The notes beneath the pieces are model-generated. The model worked only from the letters and a program-made list of their open reading frames with translations. It did not search any database and was not told where the DNA came from. Below, one piece after another: positions 11,101 to 23,100 of a stretch of DNA of 64,000 nt; the stretch's first letter is position 1; each line of letters opens with the position of its first letter. The DNA lies in the NCBI RefSeq assembly GCF_037038585.1, contig NC_092523.1, forward strand, positions 46,455,501 to 46,519,500, in the 5' to 3' direction. Source of the DNA: Patagioenas fasciata. Its lineage: Eukaryota > Chordata > Aves > Columbiformes > Columbidae. Made by a program: the position numbers and the translations under genes.

Positions 11101-14100
11101 GGAAGTCCCAACCGTCCAGGGATATTAGAAGTTATTACAGACTGGCCAGAAAGCAAAGACTCTGGGATGTCTCCAGATGAGGAGGAAGTAAAACGTGCTG
11201 AAGAAGCACCACCATATAATACGCTTTCAGAGACTGATAAGCAGTATGCACTGTTCACAGATGGATCCTGTTGTCTTGTAGGAAAACATCGAAGGTGGAA
11301 AGCTGCTGTGTGGAGTCCCACACGACAAGTTACAGAAGCCACTGAAGGACAAGGTGAATCCAGTCAGTTTGCAGAAGTGAAAGCCATCCAGCTGGCTTTG
11401 GACATTGCTGAACGAGAGAAGTGGCCAATACTTTATCTCTATACTGACTCATGGATGGTAGCAAATGCCTTGTGGGGGTGGCTACAGCAATGGAAGAAAA
11501 GCAACTGGCAGCGCAGAGGTAAACCCATTTGGGCTGCCACACTGTGGCAAGACATTGCTGCTCGGCTAGAGAGGCTGCCTGTGAAAGTTCGTCATGTAGA
11601 TGCTCATGTGCCTAAAAGTCGAGCCACTGAGGAACATCTAAACAACCAACAAGCAGATCAAGCTGCTAAGATTAAAGTAGCTGAGGTGGACTTGGACTGG
11701 CAACAGAAAGGTGAACTTTTCCTAGCTCGATGGGCCCATGATGCTTCAGGGCACCAAGGTAGAGATGCAACATACAAATGGGCTCGTGATCGAGGGGTGG
11801 ATTTAACTATGGACACTATTTCACAGGTTATTCATGAATGTGAAACTTGCGCCGAAATCAAACAAGCAAAACGGTTAAAACCTGTATGGTATGGGGGGCG
11901 ATGGTTAAAGTATAAGTATGGAGAAGCTTGGCAGATTGATTATATTACACTTCCACAAACACGTCAAGGTAAGCGTTATGTACTTACAATGGTGGAAGCA
12001 ACCACTGGATGGTTGGAAACATATGCCGTACCTCATGCTACAGCCCGAAATACTATCTTGGGCCTTGAGAAGCAAGTCCTTTGGCGGCACGGTACGCCAG
12101 AAAGAATTGAATCAGTCAATGGTACTCATTTCAAAAACAGTATTATAGACAATTGGGCCAAAGAACATGGTATTGAGTGGGTATATCATATTCCATATCA
12201 TGCACCAGCCTCTGGGAAAACTGAAAGGTACAATGGTTTGTTAAAAACTACACTAAAGGCACTTGGTGGTGGAACCTTTGAAAACTGGGATTCACATTTA
12301 GCAAAAGCCACTTGGTTGGTCAACACTAGGGGATCAACCAATCGAGCCGGGCCTGCCCAATCAGAAATTCTACGGACTGTAGAAGGAGATAAAGTCCCTG
12401 TAGTACACATGAAAAATATCTTAGGAAAGGCAGTCTGGGTTACTCCTGCCTCAGGCAAAGGCAAACCTATTCGTGGGATTGTTTTTGTCCAGGGACCTGG
12501 CAGCACCTGGTGGGTGATGCTTAAGTATGGAGAAGTTCGGTGTGTACCTCAAGGGGATTTGATTTTAGGTGAAAATATGCAATGCTGAACTGTATGATGT
12601 GAATTGCCGCACTAACAATGTTTAATAAGTGTCTTTCAGATCAAGACAATGGTGATGAAACTAGAGCTAGCTTCTTCGCGTGGCGCCCGACACCTTCTTC
12701 GAAGTTGGTGTCCTTAACCCACCAACAGTGGTCATGAGATGCACTTGTACCATTTTTCCTGCCCTGGGAGACTGTTGTGACAAAATGAACTTAATGAACT
12801 TTTCAAAGGATGGTCCACTGATTAATTACTCCTGTGTATATATGTACATATATAGTAGTAGTGATTAATTAGATTGTATTGATAGATTGTATTGATAAGG
12901 TTTAAGTATTCAGTGAATGTCATATTATAACGGGTGGAATGTCCTGGTTTTGTTAAAAACAAGTTTCTTTTTTAGTGAATTTGCCTGTCAGCTAAAGCCT
13001 TCATGTTAGCTGCATTTTCCTGGAGAACCCAACACATGTTTTGGTTAAACCTGGCAATGGAATGCAAACTTATTGATAAGCACGGATGGACATCTCGCGA
13101 GAGGGGCAACAAGAAACTGATGATCGAGAGACTGACCAATGGTGTATAACATTCCATTCACGTGAATACTTCATATAGAAGTGGGAGATCACGAGGATCT
13201 CGGCCCCTTTTCCCCTTTTCCCTTTTTCTCTTTTTTCCCTTTTTTCCTCATGGCTGACATTAGGAGAGGACCTTGCTGGTCGTCCCTGCGAACCGAGGCC
13301 TAGTGAGAGACTGAATCCAGCTCCGGTTGGCTGCAGAGTCTAATCCAGGACTTTGGGTGCTGGCTCTGCAGTTGCTGAGACTTACAAGATTGGTTTTGTA
13401 TATTTTGTATTATTTTCTCTATTCTTATTAGTAGCATTAGTAAAACATTTTTAATTTTTCCAACTCCCTTCTCTCTGTCCTTCTTTCCCTCCCGATCGCC
13501 TGTCCTGAGTGGGAAGGGGGGAGAGGGAGGGGCAAAAGGGGGAAGTGGGGGGGGAGAGGAGGTTAACAATACATCTGCCAGGGTTTGATTGTCACCCCGC
13601 AATCTTAACCCTCGACACTTGGGAAGCTTCAGTTACTAAGCCTTCTGCAGTCCAAATGCTTCAAAAACACTGGGAAGATACATTTCTCAAAGGACAGTAG
13701 AAGTTATTTCTATTTTGTAGAGACTTTGTTCTGTACTGAGCAAAACAAACAAATAGCCCCAACACTAATATGCTAATTCTGAACATTTAAATGTCTTCAC
13801 TAAACGGATTCACAACCTTTGACCAGCTTCCGGAGACGTACAAGTTCATGTTGTTTTTCAATGACTGTTGCTCAAGTTGTTATTAAAAAAGGCAGAAAAA
13901 GATACATAAAAAATACTGAAGACAGTACACAAAAGTTTGCAATTTTTATGTTAACATACTTTCAATACCATCAGGTATCTGCCATATAACTATGGACTGA
14001 GCAGCAAGCTACTCACCTTGTGACTAGTTCTTCGTGTTTTTCTCGCTCTAGAAGGTGCTGGAAGTAATCCTCCAAGGCTTGAGCAGTTAAAGTCTTCTTT

Positions 14101-17100
14101 AGGTATGGATAGTAGAGGGGATGCCGTGCTATCACACCTGTTTGGTATAACAGTTCTTAGTTGAAATAGAAGCTATCAAAACCAATTTGTATTTATCCTT
14201 TCAAAACTGGTTTGAGATCCTCCTCTTAACAAACTGTACATATGGATCCACTTTAATGAGCTCCTGAATAAAAAAACTAGAGTATGACAGCTTTCCCTCT
14301 GTCAGCAGAGAGGCAGTGTGGAGCATGACATGAAAGAATGCTCCCAGACTAAGTGATTATTGGACTTTTTCTGGTTGCCACTGAAATATACCCAAACAAC
14401 AACAACATAATTGCAACAAACAACCCAAATCCAGTTCTCTTCCTTTAAATGGCTTGCATGACTTAGACATATAATTGCAATTAACCCTAACAAGGCACGA
14501 TCAGCAGCTGAACGTTTGGTCCTTGCCCCACTTCTTGCATGAGATCCTGATGTGTGAGAAATCACAATTACATTTTTATTGCTGAATATATGCTTTCATA
14601 AGCTTCAGGTAACTTCAGGCCAAAGCTGACGTTCCACAGCAGGATCAGCAAAGCAGATTTGTGTCAGAGGGATCGTTTATCTGTGGACTTCAAACCTAAT
14701 TTAGTCTTAGAGGTCAAGTTTGTCATTATTGTTGTTCCTTAATAAAGCAATAGCAACTTTGTATCTGAGGGAGTTCATTAGCTATATATCATTCATGCTT
14801 TGGCAATGCTACATTGCAACATTGGTCAACCATAGGGAAAAAAATTATTAAAAAAAACCAATCAACCAACCAACCAACCAAAAAAAAAAAAAATCAACAC
14901 TCCTTCATTCTTCAACCCAAAAACCACTTCCACAAACAAGAACAAGAAAACTATACTCCTAAATATACATGAACAAAATTCATCAGTTTTCACATGACAG
15001 CTAATAGCAAGTCAAATCCCAAACGCACCTTTAATTCATACTGAGCTTTGAACACCAGACTCTCTCATCTTCCAACAAGTAAGAGAGCCAATTGTTGCAT
15101 GCAGAAGTAAGGAACAGAAGGAATTATTAAACAACGCAGGAAGCAGCACAAAAAATATAAAGAAACTGCACACTGAAATACACCATTTGGATTAACAATA
15201 TGATAAAAACATTCTCTTACATGCAAGTATAACTTTGGTATTTCCTAACAGTGCCAATGTTTCAGCCATTTATATGTTATAAAATTAATGTATAGAAATG
15301 TTATATATGATCAGACAACCAAGAGATTGTTACATAACACGCACATGAGGGACTGGTGACTAATGTGTAAAGGAAACCTTAAGAAGGCATTTCTTAATTT
15401 TGAGGAGCTCCACTTTGCAACCCTAAACAAAGATGTTTCTTTGTAGTATGACATGCAATTATTTTTTCTTAGTACCTCAGACTTCAACAGCTGCCTAACA
15501 GAAAACTACAGGTATTTCATTAGTAAAATCCTTGTTTTATATGGATTATTTTGTTTCAGCAGACTATTAAAAAATAATCAAATTATGTAAGAGATTAAAA
15601 AAAAAAAAAAGAGCACTAGATATATAACTCGTATTTGCAAGTCTTACATCACTTCAGAAAGCAAGAAAAAACCAAATACCTATGTTTGCAGAGTTGCCTT
15701 TGTCTCCACTTCTAGTATAGGCAAGATCTTCTAAGCGATAACTATGTGGACCACTTGGCAGATCTATAGAATAAAAAAAAAAAAAAAAAAAAACAACATT
15801 TTAATGATAGCTACAGGTAACAGTATATTTTTTAAAAGTAACTGTCATTTTATGTCCACAGAAAACAGTCACAATTTAAAATTCCTTTTTCAAGAGAACA
15901 TGTGTCTCTCAATTTTATATGCTCTATTAGAAGTTAGTTATTCAGCTGCACAGAAGAAACTCAAGGTTTGTTTTTCAAATTACTCATTTTGTAAATATCT
16001 TAGTATTACATAACAAAAGGTAATAAATGGTCACAAATGCATGCGCTATAGGAAGCCAATCCTAAGTTTTTACTTGTCTGTGTACAAATATTGGACTTTC
16101 AAGCTTTGAGGAACAAAAATATTGTTGCACTTCACAGAATCACAGAATGTTAGGGATTGGAAGGGACCTCAAAAGATCATCTAGTCCAATCCCCCTGCCG
16201 GAGCAGGAACACCTAGATGAGGCTACACAGGAATGCATCCAGGCAGGTTTTGAATGTCTCCAGAGTAGGAGACTCCACAACCTCCCTGGGCAGCCTGTTC
16301 CAGTGCTCTGTCACCCTCACTGTGAAGAAGTTTCTTCTCAAATTTAAGTGGAACCTCTTGTGTTCCAGTTTGAACCCATTACCCCTCGTCCTATCATTGG
16401 TTGTCACTGAGAAGAGCCTGGCTCCATCCTCGTGACACTCACCCTCTATGTATCTGTAAACATTAATGAGGTCACCCCTCAGTCTCCTCTTCTCCAAGCT
16501 AAAGAGCCCCAGCTCCCTCAGCCTTTCCTTACAAGGGAGATGCTCCACTCCCTTAATCATCTTTGTTGCCCTCCACTGACATATCAAAAAAAGCAAACCC
16601 ACCCCTGCCCAAATCCAGAAATTCAGTGTTGTGTGATCTGCGCAGTTTACACACAAGGTTTGATAGTTAAGTCACGTAGCACAGACCTCTTGCAATCATC
16701 GATTACTGAAGGCAATAGTAGGCTGTCACCATCCATTATAGTTTCTGTTCCCCAAACTGAGAGATGAAGTGCTCACTTTGCCAGTGAGCTTTAGTTATTT
16801 GCTGATAGCAGCATAATACTCAAATTTGAAGCACAGGTTACATCCCAGTTTTTAGGCAGTGAGAATTAAGTAATTTCCAGCCAGTTTTGCTTCTGATCCA
16901 ACTTCCCTAAGGCCGTATCAGCTCTCCTGGCATCCCTGGCTGTTCAGTCCCCGCACCTATTAAGACCCATCTACACTCTGGAGCCACAGGTAGACTTCTC
17001 ACCTCTCAGCTGCCCTCTTCTGCCCCCTCCCTATCTCTTTCTCACCCCCTGCAGACAAGTGGCAGCTCTCCCCCCGCCTCTGCTTCCCGGATACCAGCAG

Positions 17101-20100
17101 GGGGAACATTCAGAGCAGGGAAGGGACTTTCTCTCACAGCTTCTGGTGCAACAACTGCTGGTGGCAGCCACAACAAGCAACTGAAAAATGCCCAAAATAT
17201 ATATATATAAAAATATATATATATATACATAATATATATATAAAATATATATAGAATATAAAATATATATAAAAATAAAAATATATTGTATATTTATATA
17301 TATTTTTATATAAATATACACACACTTCTGTAAAACAGTTCAGCCATGGGCACATACTTGTCACAAAAAATTTCAGTCTAATGTGTTAACAACTGTTGAA
17401 CTTAAAAGAAGAAAAAAATCAATTATGTTGGATAAACTTCATATTGCAAGACACAATGAAATTTGAAAATGCATCAGTATCTTGTCTGTATTGTTACTGC
17501 ACCTGCTGAGGATAACAAACTATTGTCCTGTTTTTGTGGTTTTGTTTTTAATTTTAGGGAGTAAGAGACCCAGTGCTTAAGATGTTATGCTCTAAATGCT
17601 GGCCAAAGGCAGACTGTATTAAGAAGCTTAACTATATCAATTTAAACTCACCCTCAAGAAACAAATTAATGTTTAAATAATACTTGAAACCAAAATTAAC
17701 ACTGTGGTAAGTCCAAGCATGATTTAAACTAAAGTGCACCTACTGTTAAGATATGCACTCCATGAACTGTGTCAGGTGATCAGCTAAACGCAGCCACAGC
17801 CAAATCATCATTACCTTGAACTCCTTCCTGCCCACAGAGAATTGCTGATTCCTCAGACAGGAGCCAGACTCACCTAAAGAGCTTTAGCAAAGCTGAGTAA
17901 GAAAGAAACTGTGTCTAAGTCCTGCTGGCTGCAGTTTTCACTGTCCCTATCAGAAAGGGAGGCAGCCAGTGTATGGTAGTGGCAGCTGGACAGATCCCAA
18001 AAATTCATTTGGGTACGGGGTGGGAGATACTGTGGATGACAAAAATGCCTCACTACAACATGACACATAGTTTGTATAGTGTATCTTAGTTCATCGTATT
18101 TACTTAGCTGAAACACATCAAGCAACACAAGAGCAGCTTTGCTGGCACATGAGTGGCAATAACAGGGAGAACAATAATGAGCAACTGGGGGCTGACTGCA
18201 GCAACCTCTTCTACTGGCACAGCTGGATCAGGAGAACATCTACCCACACCCCAAACAACATCCCAGCGTTAAACTGCTTTGACTAAGACCTAAACTTTCA
18301 TAACATGTATCAGTCTGCTCAAAGATGAGCTGAAAGTGATTACAGTTTAGTCTAGCATAACGGTACTTCATTGGTACTAAGTCACAGTACCATGAAATTT
18401 GAAATGGTGAAAACATACAATTAAAGAGTTGACACAGGAGGTGTGTTTTGAGCTTGATGCTCAGAGTCTTTTCCATGTTCACTTTCATGAAAAAATGCAA
18501 TCAAAAATGTGCCATGAAACTTGGCAGAAAATACTGAAGGGTGTATTTATTTAATTGGGGAACATTATTTTTGATTAAACATCTCCATTGAGAGAGGATC
18601 TGAAAAAGTCCAGCTAAAGCTCATTGTTCATTTTGGACAAGACCACCACACTTCATACACCACAGAAATCACATTAGTTTTAATAATACCATTCAATACA
18701 CAATTCAAGAAAAAAAATGTAGTGCTTCTTCAAAGGTTGAAATATGACAATGTTTAAATTGTATAAGCTGTAGAAGTCTTTTCTCCACCAGACATTTTAC
18801 ACAGACAGTCTTTGACAGTCTCCCTTTAAATAAAACCAGCTCAAGACAGTGTTCTGGCGTTCTCATTTATTATTACTCTAATTGATTTATCTTTCATGAT
18901 CTGTTTATCAGGAAATTGTTTTCATTTAATAAACATCTTAAACAAATTACGAAAGAATTTCCTTCAAAGCTAGAGCAAATGGTAAATTCAAATGCCACCC
19001 TCCCAGAACCACATTTAGCAGCATTTTTGAAACCCATTTTCGCATATTTCTCTTATCTATTCAAAGACAACTAACAGTCCCTCACACTTGACATAACCAT
19101 GAAACTAAGAGAAATACTTCCCTCCTTACTAAATGCTGACAGAAAATGATTTAGCAGAAGTTACTCCCTTTACAGTCTAACTCATTTGTCTATTTCTCCT
19201 CCATGCTGTCCATTCACTAAGCCACATTAGTAGGTAAGTCTTCAGTCACACAGAGAAAACATTTCTATTTAGAACTAAGGGCAAAAGTTGAGAGATCCTT
19301 CTCAGGGAAAACAATCAGAGGACCTCTGCTCTCCCTCAAATGTGGGGTTTTGCCTTAATAAAGTCTGAAGAATTCAGTACTTAAATGCTGATGTCAGTCA
19401 CCTTAGATAGTTTTCTCAAAGGATAAGAAGGCAACAGGGAGTCTAATAGCTTTTTGTTTCTCCAGTATTTAGCATTGTAGTCACCTTGGAAAAAAAATAC
19501 CAGGACCTTTGCTAACCCCTTTATTAAACAGAACAATGACTTCCTATTCCTTAACTTGCACCAGTTTGATGGTGCGAAACCCCCACTGCCCTCCTGGGAA
19601 CTCCCAGGCATCAGAGAGATTCTCACGTGATGTTAGATTTGCAACAGACATAAGAGCTGAAAATATACTTAAGATTTTAAACTTGTTTTTGCGTGACACA
19701 TAAATCACCACATTGAAGAGATGTTTGAATACATGTGGAAAATGAACTCATGCATGGCAATGAGACATCCAGTGCCAGTGACTTTCATATGGCAACACAC
19801 ACAGTCATATGTGTATTTCAAAATTTCTCTACAAGATACAGAACGCTCCCTATTAACTTGTAGTTAGTCACTACACTATTCTGTTACCAGTCGTGAGAAA
19901 TACTATTCACTCGTGTCTAGAATCCAGAATAAAACTTAACGTATTGGTGCCATCACAGCACTATTTTTTTTTTGAGTATTCACAAACTTAAATACCCAAA
20001 TGACTCTTTCAGCATTAGTATTATTTTAGAAATGTTTCTAATAAGTAACCTGTAAGTACAGTCACCTGATTTAGATTTGAAAATATCTATATGCAGATTT

Positions 20101-23100
20101 AAATTAATTCTCTCATTTCTCTGGTGAGCAGGAATAAGGTAATAAAGACTCTGTTTGGACCAAAAGGGAATGATGAAGTGTCCTGTATGTTAAGAAATAC
20201 TGTATACAGCTCGGCCCTAAAAAAATAACATAAAAATTTTCAGATGTCTAGCACTTTGAATAATCTGTAACCTAGCACCTAGCTTCTATGAACAACTCTG
20301 ACTGAACACTTCCCTTTCATTGCAGACATCCTGACCCACTCCACTCAGCTCACTGGTTTGCCCTTCTCAAGTTTCTTTTTTTCTTTCTTCAGAGAATTTG
20401 GTTAGACAAGCCTAACAGCAACACCGGAATTACTCACACCGGATCATTAGGCTAGTGTGTTTTCTTTAAAAGACTCCAGTTCCAGGTTGCTCCCATTCTT
20501 CTTTATTTTGTGAAGGCTGCCATATGAAATAGGGCCAAATTTCAATTATTTAAATGCTACGCATTCTATAAGTCTGTCCACCATTCTGAACACAACTACT
20601 TGATGTAAGGTTAAACCAACTATTTCCAGGATTAAGAAAGTAAGATCGCAGCATACTTTGATACATCTTTCATGCCAGCATTCAACTGTTTTCAGCTGTG
20701 CCTAAGATGTTGGTTTTTTTGAATAACAGTTTACTCAATCCTTGTTAATAGTCTCAAATCCATTTTATACTGTGTGATGCTAAACTTCTTCCTTCCAAGA
20801 AAAGTAGCTTAAGTATTTTGCAATGGATTTAAAAATACATAGTATAAAGAGGTAAAATATATTTCACAGACAATCTAGCACATGATTTTCCAGGTCAGAA
20901 ACAGCAAATGATACATTCACAAATAAAAATACGAGCATACCTTTCAATTCACTGCTGATCTTAGGTGGATCAACTGAAACAACCTCATCTGTTGTAAATG
21001 TGAGATCTTCCTCAAATGTCTCAACGTGCTGTCCATTTAAAAATAGGTTGATCTGGAAAAAAATGGCAATTTTTAAACTATCAAATTAGAAATCCAGTGT
21101 GACATGTGAATAAAGCATTTTTCTAATTATTGGTCTGGCACATAACAGCTTTATGAGTAAGGTTCTGGCCTTCCCCTTTAAAAAGTCACAATAACAATAA
21201 TGATCCATTATACACCTAAAAGAAATCTTTGTGTAAAGTGTAAAGAAAAAATCACATAAATTATCTATCTGGTTAGGTATGTTTTAAAGGAATACAAATC
21301 TCTTTCTTTCCAGCTGCCTCTACATACATCAGCACTACATGGAATTCTGTCTCCCAACTCTTGACAGTTTGATCCCAAAACTTGAAAGCTCCCAGCTCTT
21401 CCATCATACAAATCCTTTTTACCAAAACAAAGAAATCTGAAAAAGTACATAGTCAAGTCTGCTACTCCATTAGATGACTGGGCTGTTCACTTAAGGTGTA
21501 ACCAATGGTTTATCTGGTTAAATCATATAGTAAAATCATGTATAAAAATTAACTGTATCCATTTTATCTGCATTGGAGGACTCTCAGTATTAAAGACCCA
21601 GACATATAACCAGGTTATATCACCACAACAAAATGATACACACCAACTTAACTGCAGCAGTTATCAGTGCTCAGTTGTCAGCGGATTCAAGACAATTCTA
21701 CTCTTTCTTAAGATTGTTCTTGGAGAATAGCTAATCGTCACAAATGCCTCCAAAGCTTACACAAGAGGAAGATTTTAAAAAGTAAAAATATTTCAGAAAA
21801 GCTGTTCTTGCCTTCAGTAGGTTTGCTAGAATTTTTCTCCCTAGGGAAAGTTTTAGGTTACTTTTTAAACCTGAAAAAAGCATATACAGAAAATAACTAC
21901 TGTTAGCACTGTAAAACCACTGGTGATCAATGATAAAATCAGGACAATTGTGTAAGAGCAGTAGAAACAACAAATACTGACTCCCAGAAAGGTGTTATCA
22001 AACACAAAACAAAGAACCCACTGTGGCAATGTTAACATATCTGAAAATCTCCTTACAGAGTTTTTTTTGGTTTAGCTCAAATGCTGAACTAGAGCAACTA
22101 GACTCTTTGTAACTGAACTTCTAATCTAGAACAGCAGTCAATTCATACCTTCCTTCCTCTGTAATCTCTAGCTAGACCACTGTTGTTAATACATAGCTAA
22201 AACTTTGAATCAAGGACTTGAATCACTTCCACCACACTTTTACGTAACCTTTAATATTACTGCAGTACAACGGTGACAGGTCACACGGCACGGCAGTGTA
22301 TCAGTACATTCAGCAGATTAGCTACATAGAGCAATGACTGATTTTCTGTATTGAAAAGAATACATAAGACACTGCTTTCCTTCCCTGCTAAATTAGGTTG
22401 CTATTGAATTTCAACAGCATATTACCAAGTCTGGAACACAGTGCTAATTAATAAGGTTACATTCAATTTAACAAACAAAACAGTGGTAGGCTAAACTTCC
22501 ATAAAGATAACAATTTCATATAAAACCCAGCAAAGACAAGCCATTTGTATAAAGCAAAATGCAAGCGACAATAAAAATAAGTACCCGAACTTCTTTAAAT
22601 GACAAGAAGGGGAGGGGGGGGGCTTCTACACTTTTCACAGTTTCTAAATTTAGTTTTAATAACAACTAAGTAGCATCCTCTCTGTAAAATTAATCTTGAG
22701 TTATTTCCCACTGATGCAGAGTACTACTCAAAGAAAAATGCAACAATGGGCTTATTTGTGCTAAACACCATATGTAAGTTAAAAATGAAAATGACACAGT
22801 CCTTTTCTGAAATGCTCAAAACACTTAAATTGATTACTGATAATCATTTTACAGAGTTGGTTTTTTAGGTAATTGGGTTTTGGCTGGTTGTTTTTGTGGG
22901 GGTTGTGTGTTTTTGTTTGTTTGTTCTCCTCTCCTCCTTACCTCCCCCATTCACCTGCTGCCTGTGTTTCTAATGCTTCCCTTCACCACCCTGACCAGAA
23001 GCCCGCCACAGTACCTGCGGTCTAACACAGACCAATGGTCCTGGCCTCTGGCCACTTTCTTGATGGTGAATGAGTGAGTAAGCTCTTACTGACAGAGAAG

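Larger units (their letters stand above)
6704..13617 (+). mobile_element. ERVL-like endogenous retrovirus, near full length, no env
   Basis: The 6.9 kb provirus is bounded by two LTRs that start TGTCC and end CGACA, with the 5-bp target duplication CTTGG directly outside. Internal order: Lys-type PBS, leader, gag, protease, reverse transcriptase, RNase H, integrase, about 350 bp of non-coding tail, 3' LTR. The pol sequence is of the ERVL (class III, spuma-related) type, with [10 protein letters not shown] in RT and a single-frame PR-RT-RH-IN order. No env is visible. It lies antisense in the last intron of the AtuA-family gene. Three in-frame stops and two catalytic-residue losses make it replication-defective by itself. 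Confidence 0.93.
2174..14016 (-). other. last intron of the AtuA-family gene, containing the ERV
   Basis: This 11.8 kb intron has donor GTGAGT at its 14016 end and an acceptor AG at 2175-2174. The provirus and its target duplication fill 6699-13622. From 2174 to 6698 I see only AT-rich intronic sequence and one unexplained 84-codon minus-strand ORF (2836-3090). The stretch 13623-14016 is unremarkable. Confidence 0.8.
15764..20940 (-). other. intron between exons 14 and 13
   Basis: This 5.2 kb intron contains a CR1 fragment (16134-16580), a long AT-alternating tract (17195-17330) and an A run at about 15773-15793 next to the exon. The remainder shows no recognisable element. Confidence 0.75.

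Noticed and set aside
7950..12506. Many minus-strand ORFs inside the provirus
   Set aside because: They are shadows of the gag and pol coding sequence on the opposite strand.
12680..12868. 62-codon plus ORF after integrase as an env or accessory gene
   Set aside because: Too short, no signal peptide or membrane anchor, no similarity to known env; likely chance.
13509..13700. 63-codon plus ORF across the 3' LTR border
   Set aside because: It runs from the LTR G-rich tract into host sequence; a chance ORF.
16213..16656. 147-codon minus ORF as a host gene
   Set aside because: It is the decayed end of CR1 ORF2 and belongs to the LINE fragment, not to the host gene.
17031..17364. Overlapping minus-strand ORFs of 62-96 codons
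   Set aside because: They translate the AT-alternating tract (YIYIYIF-like repeats) and have no protein character.
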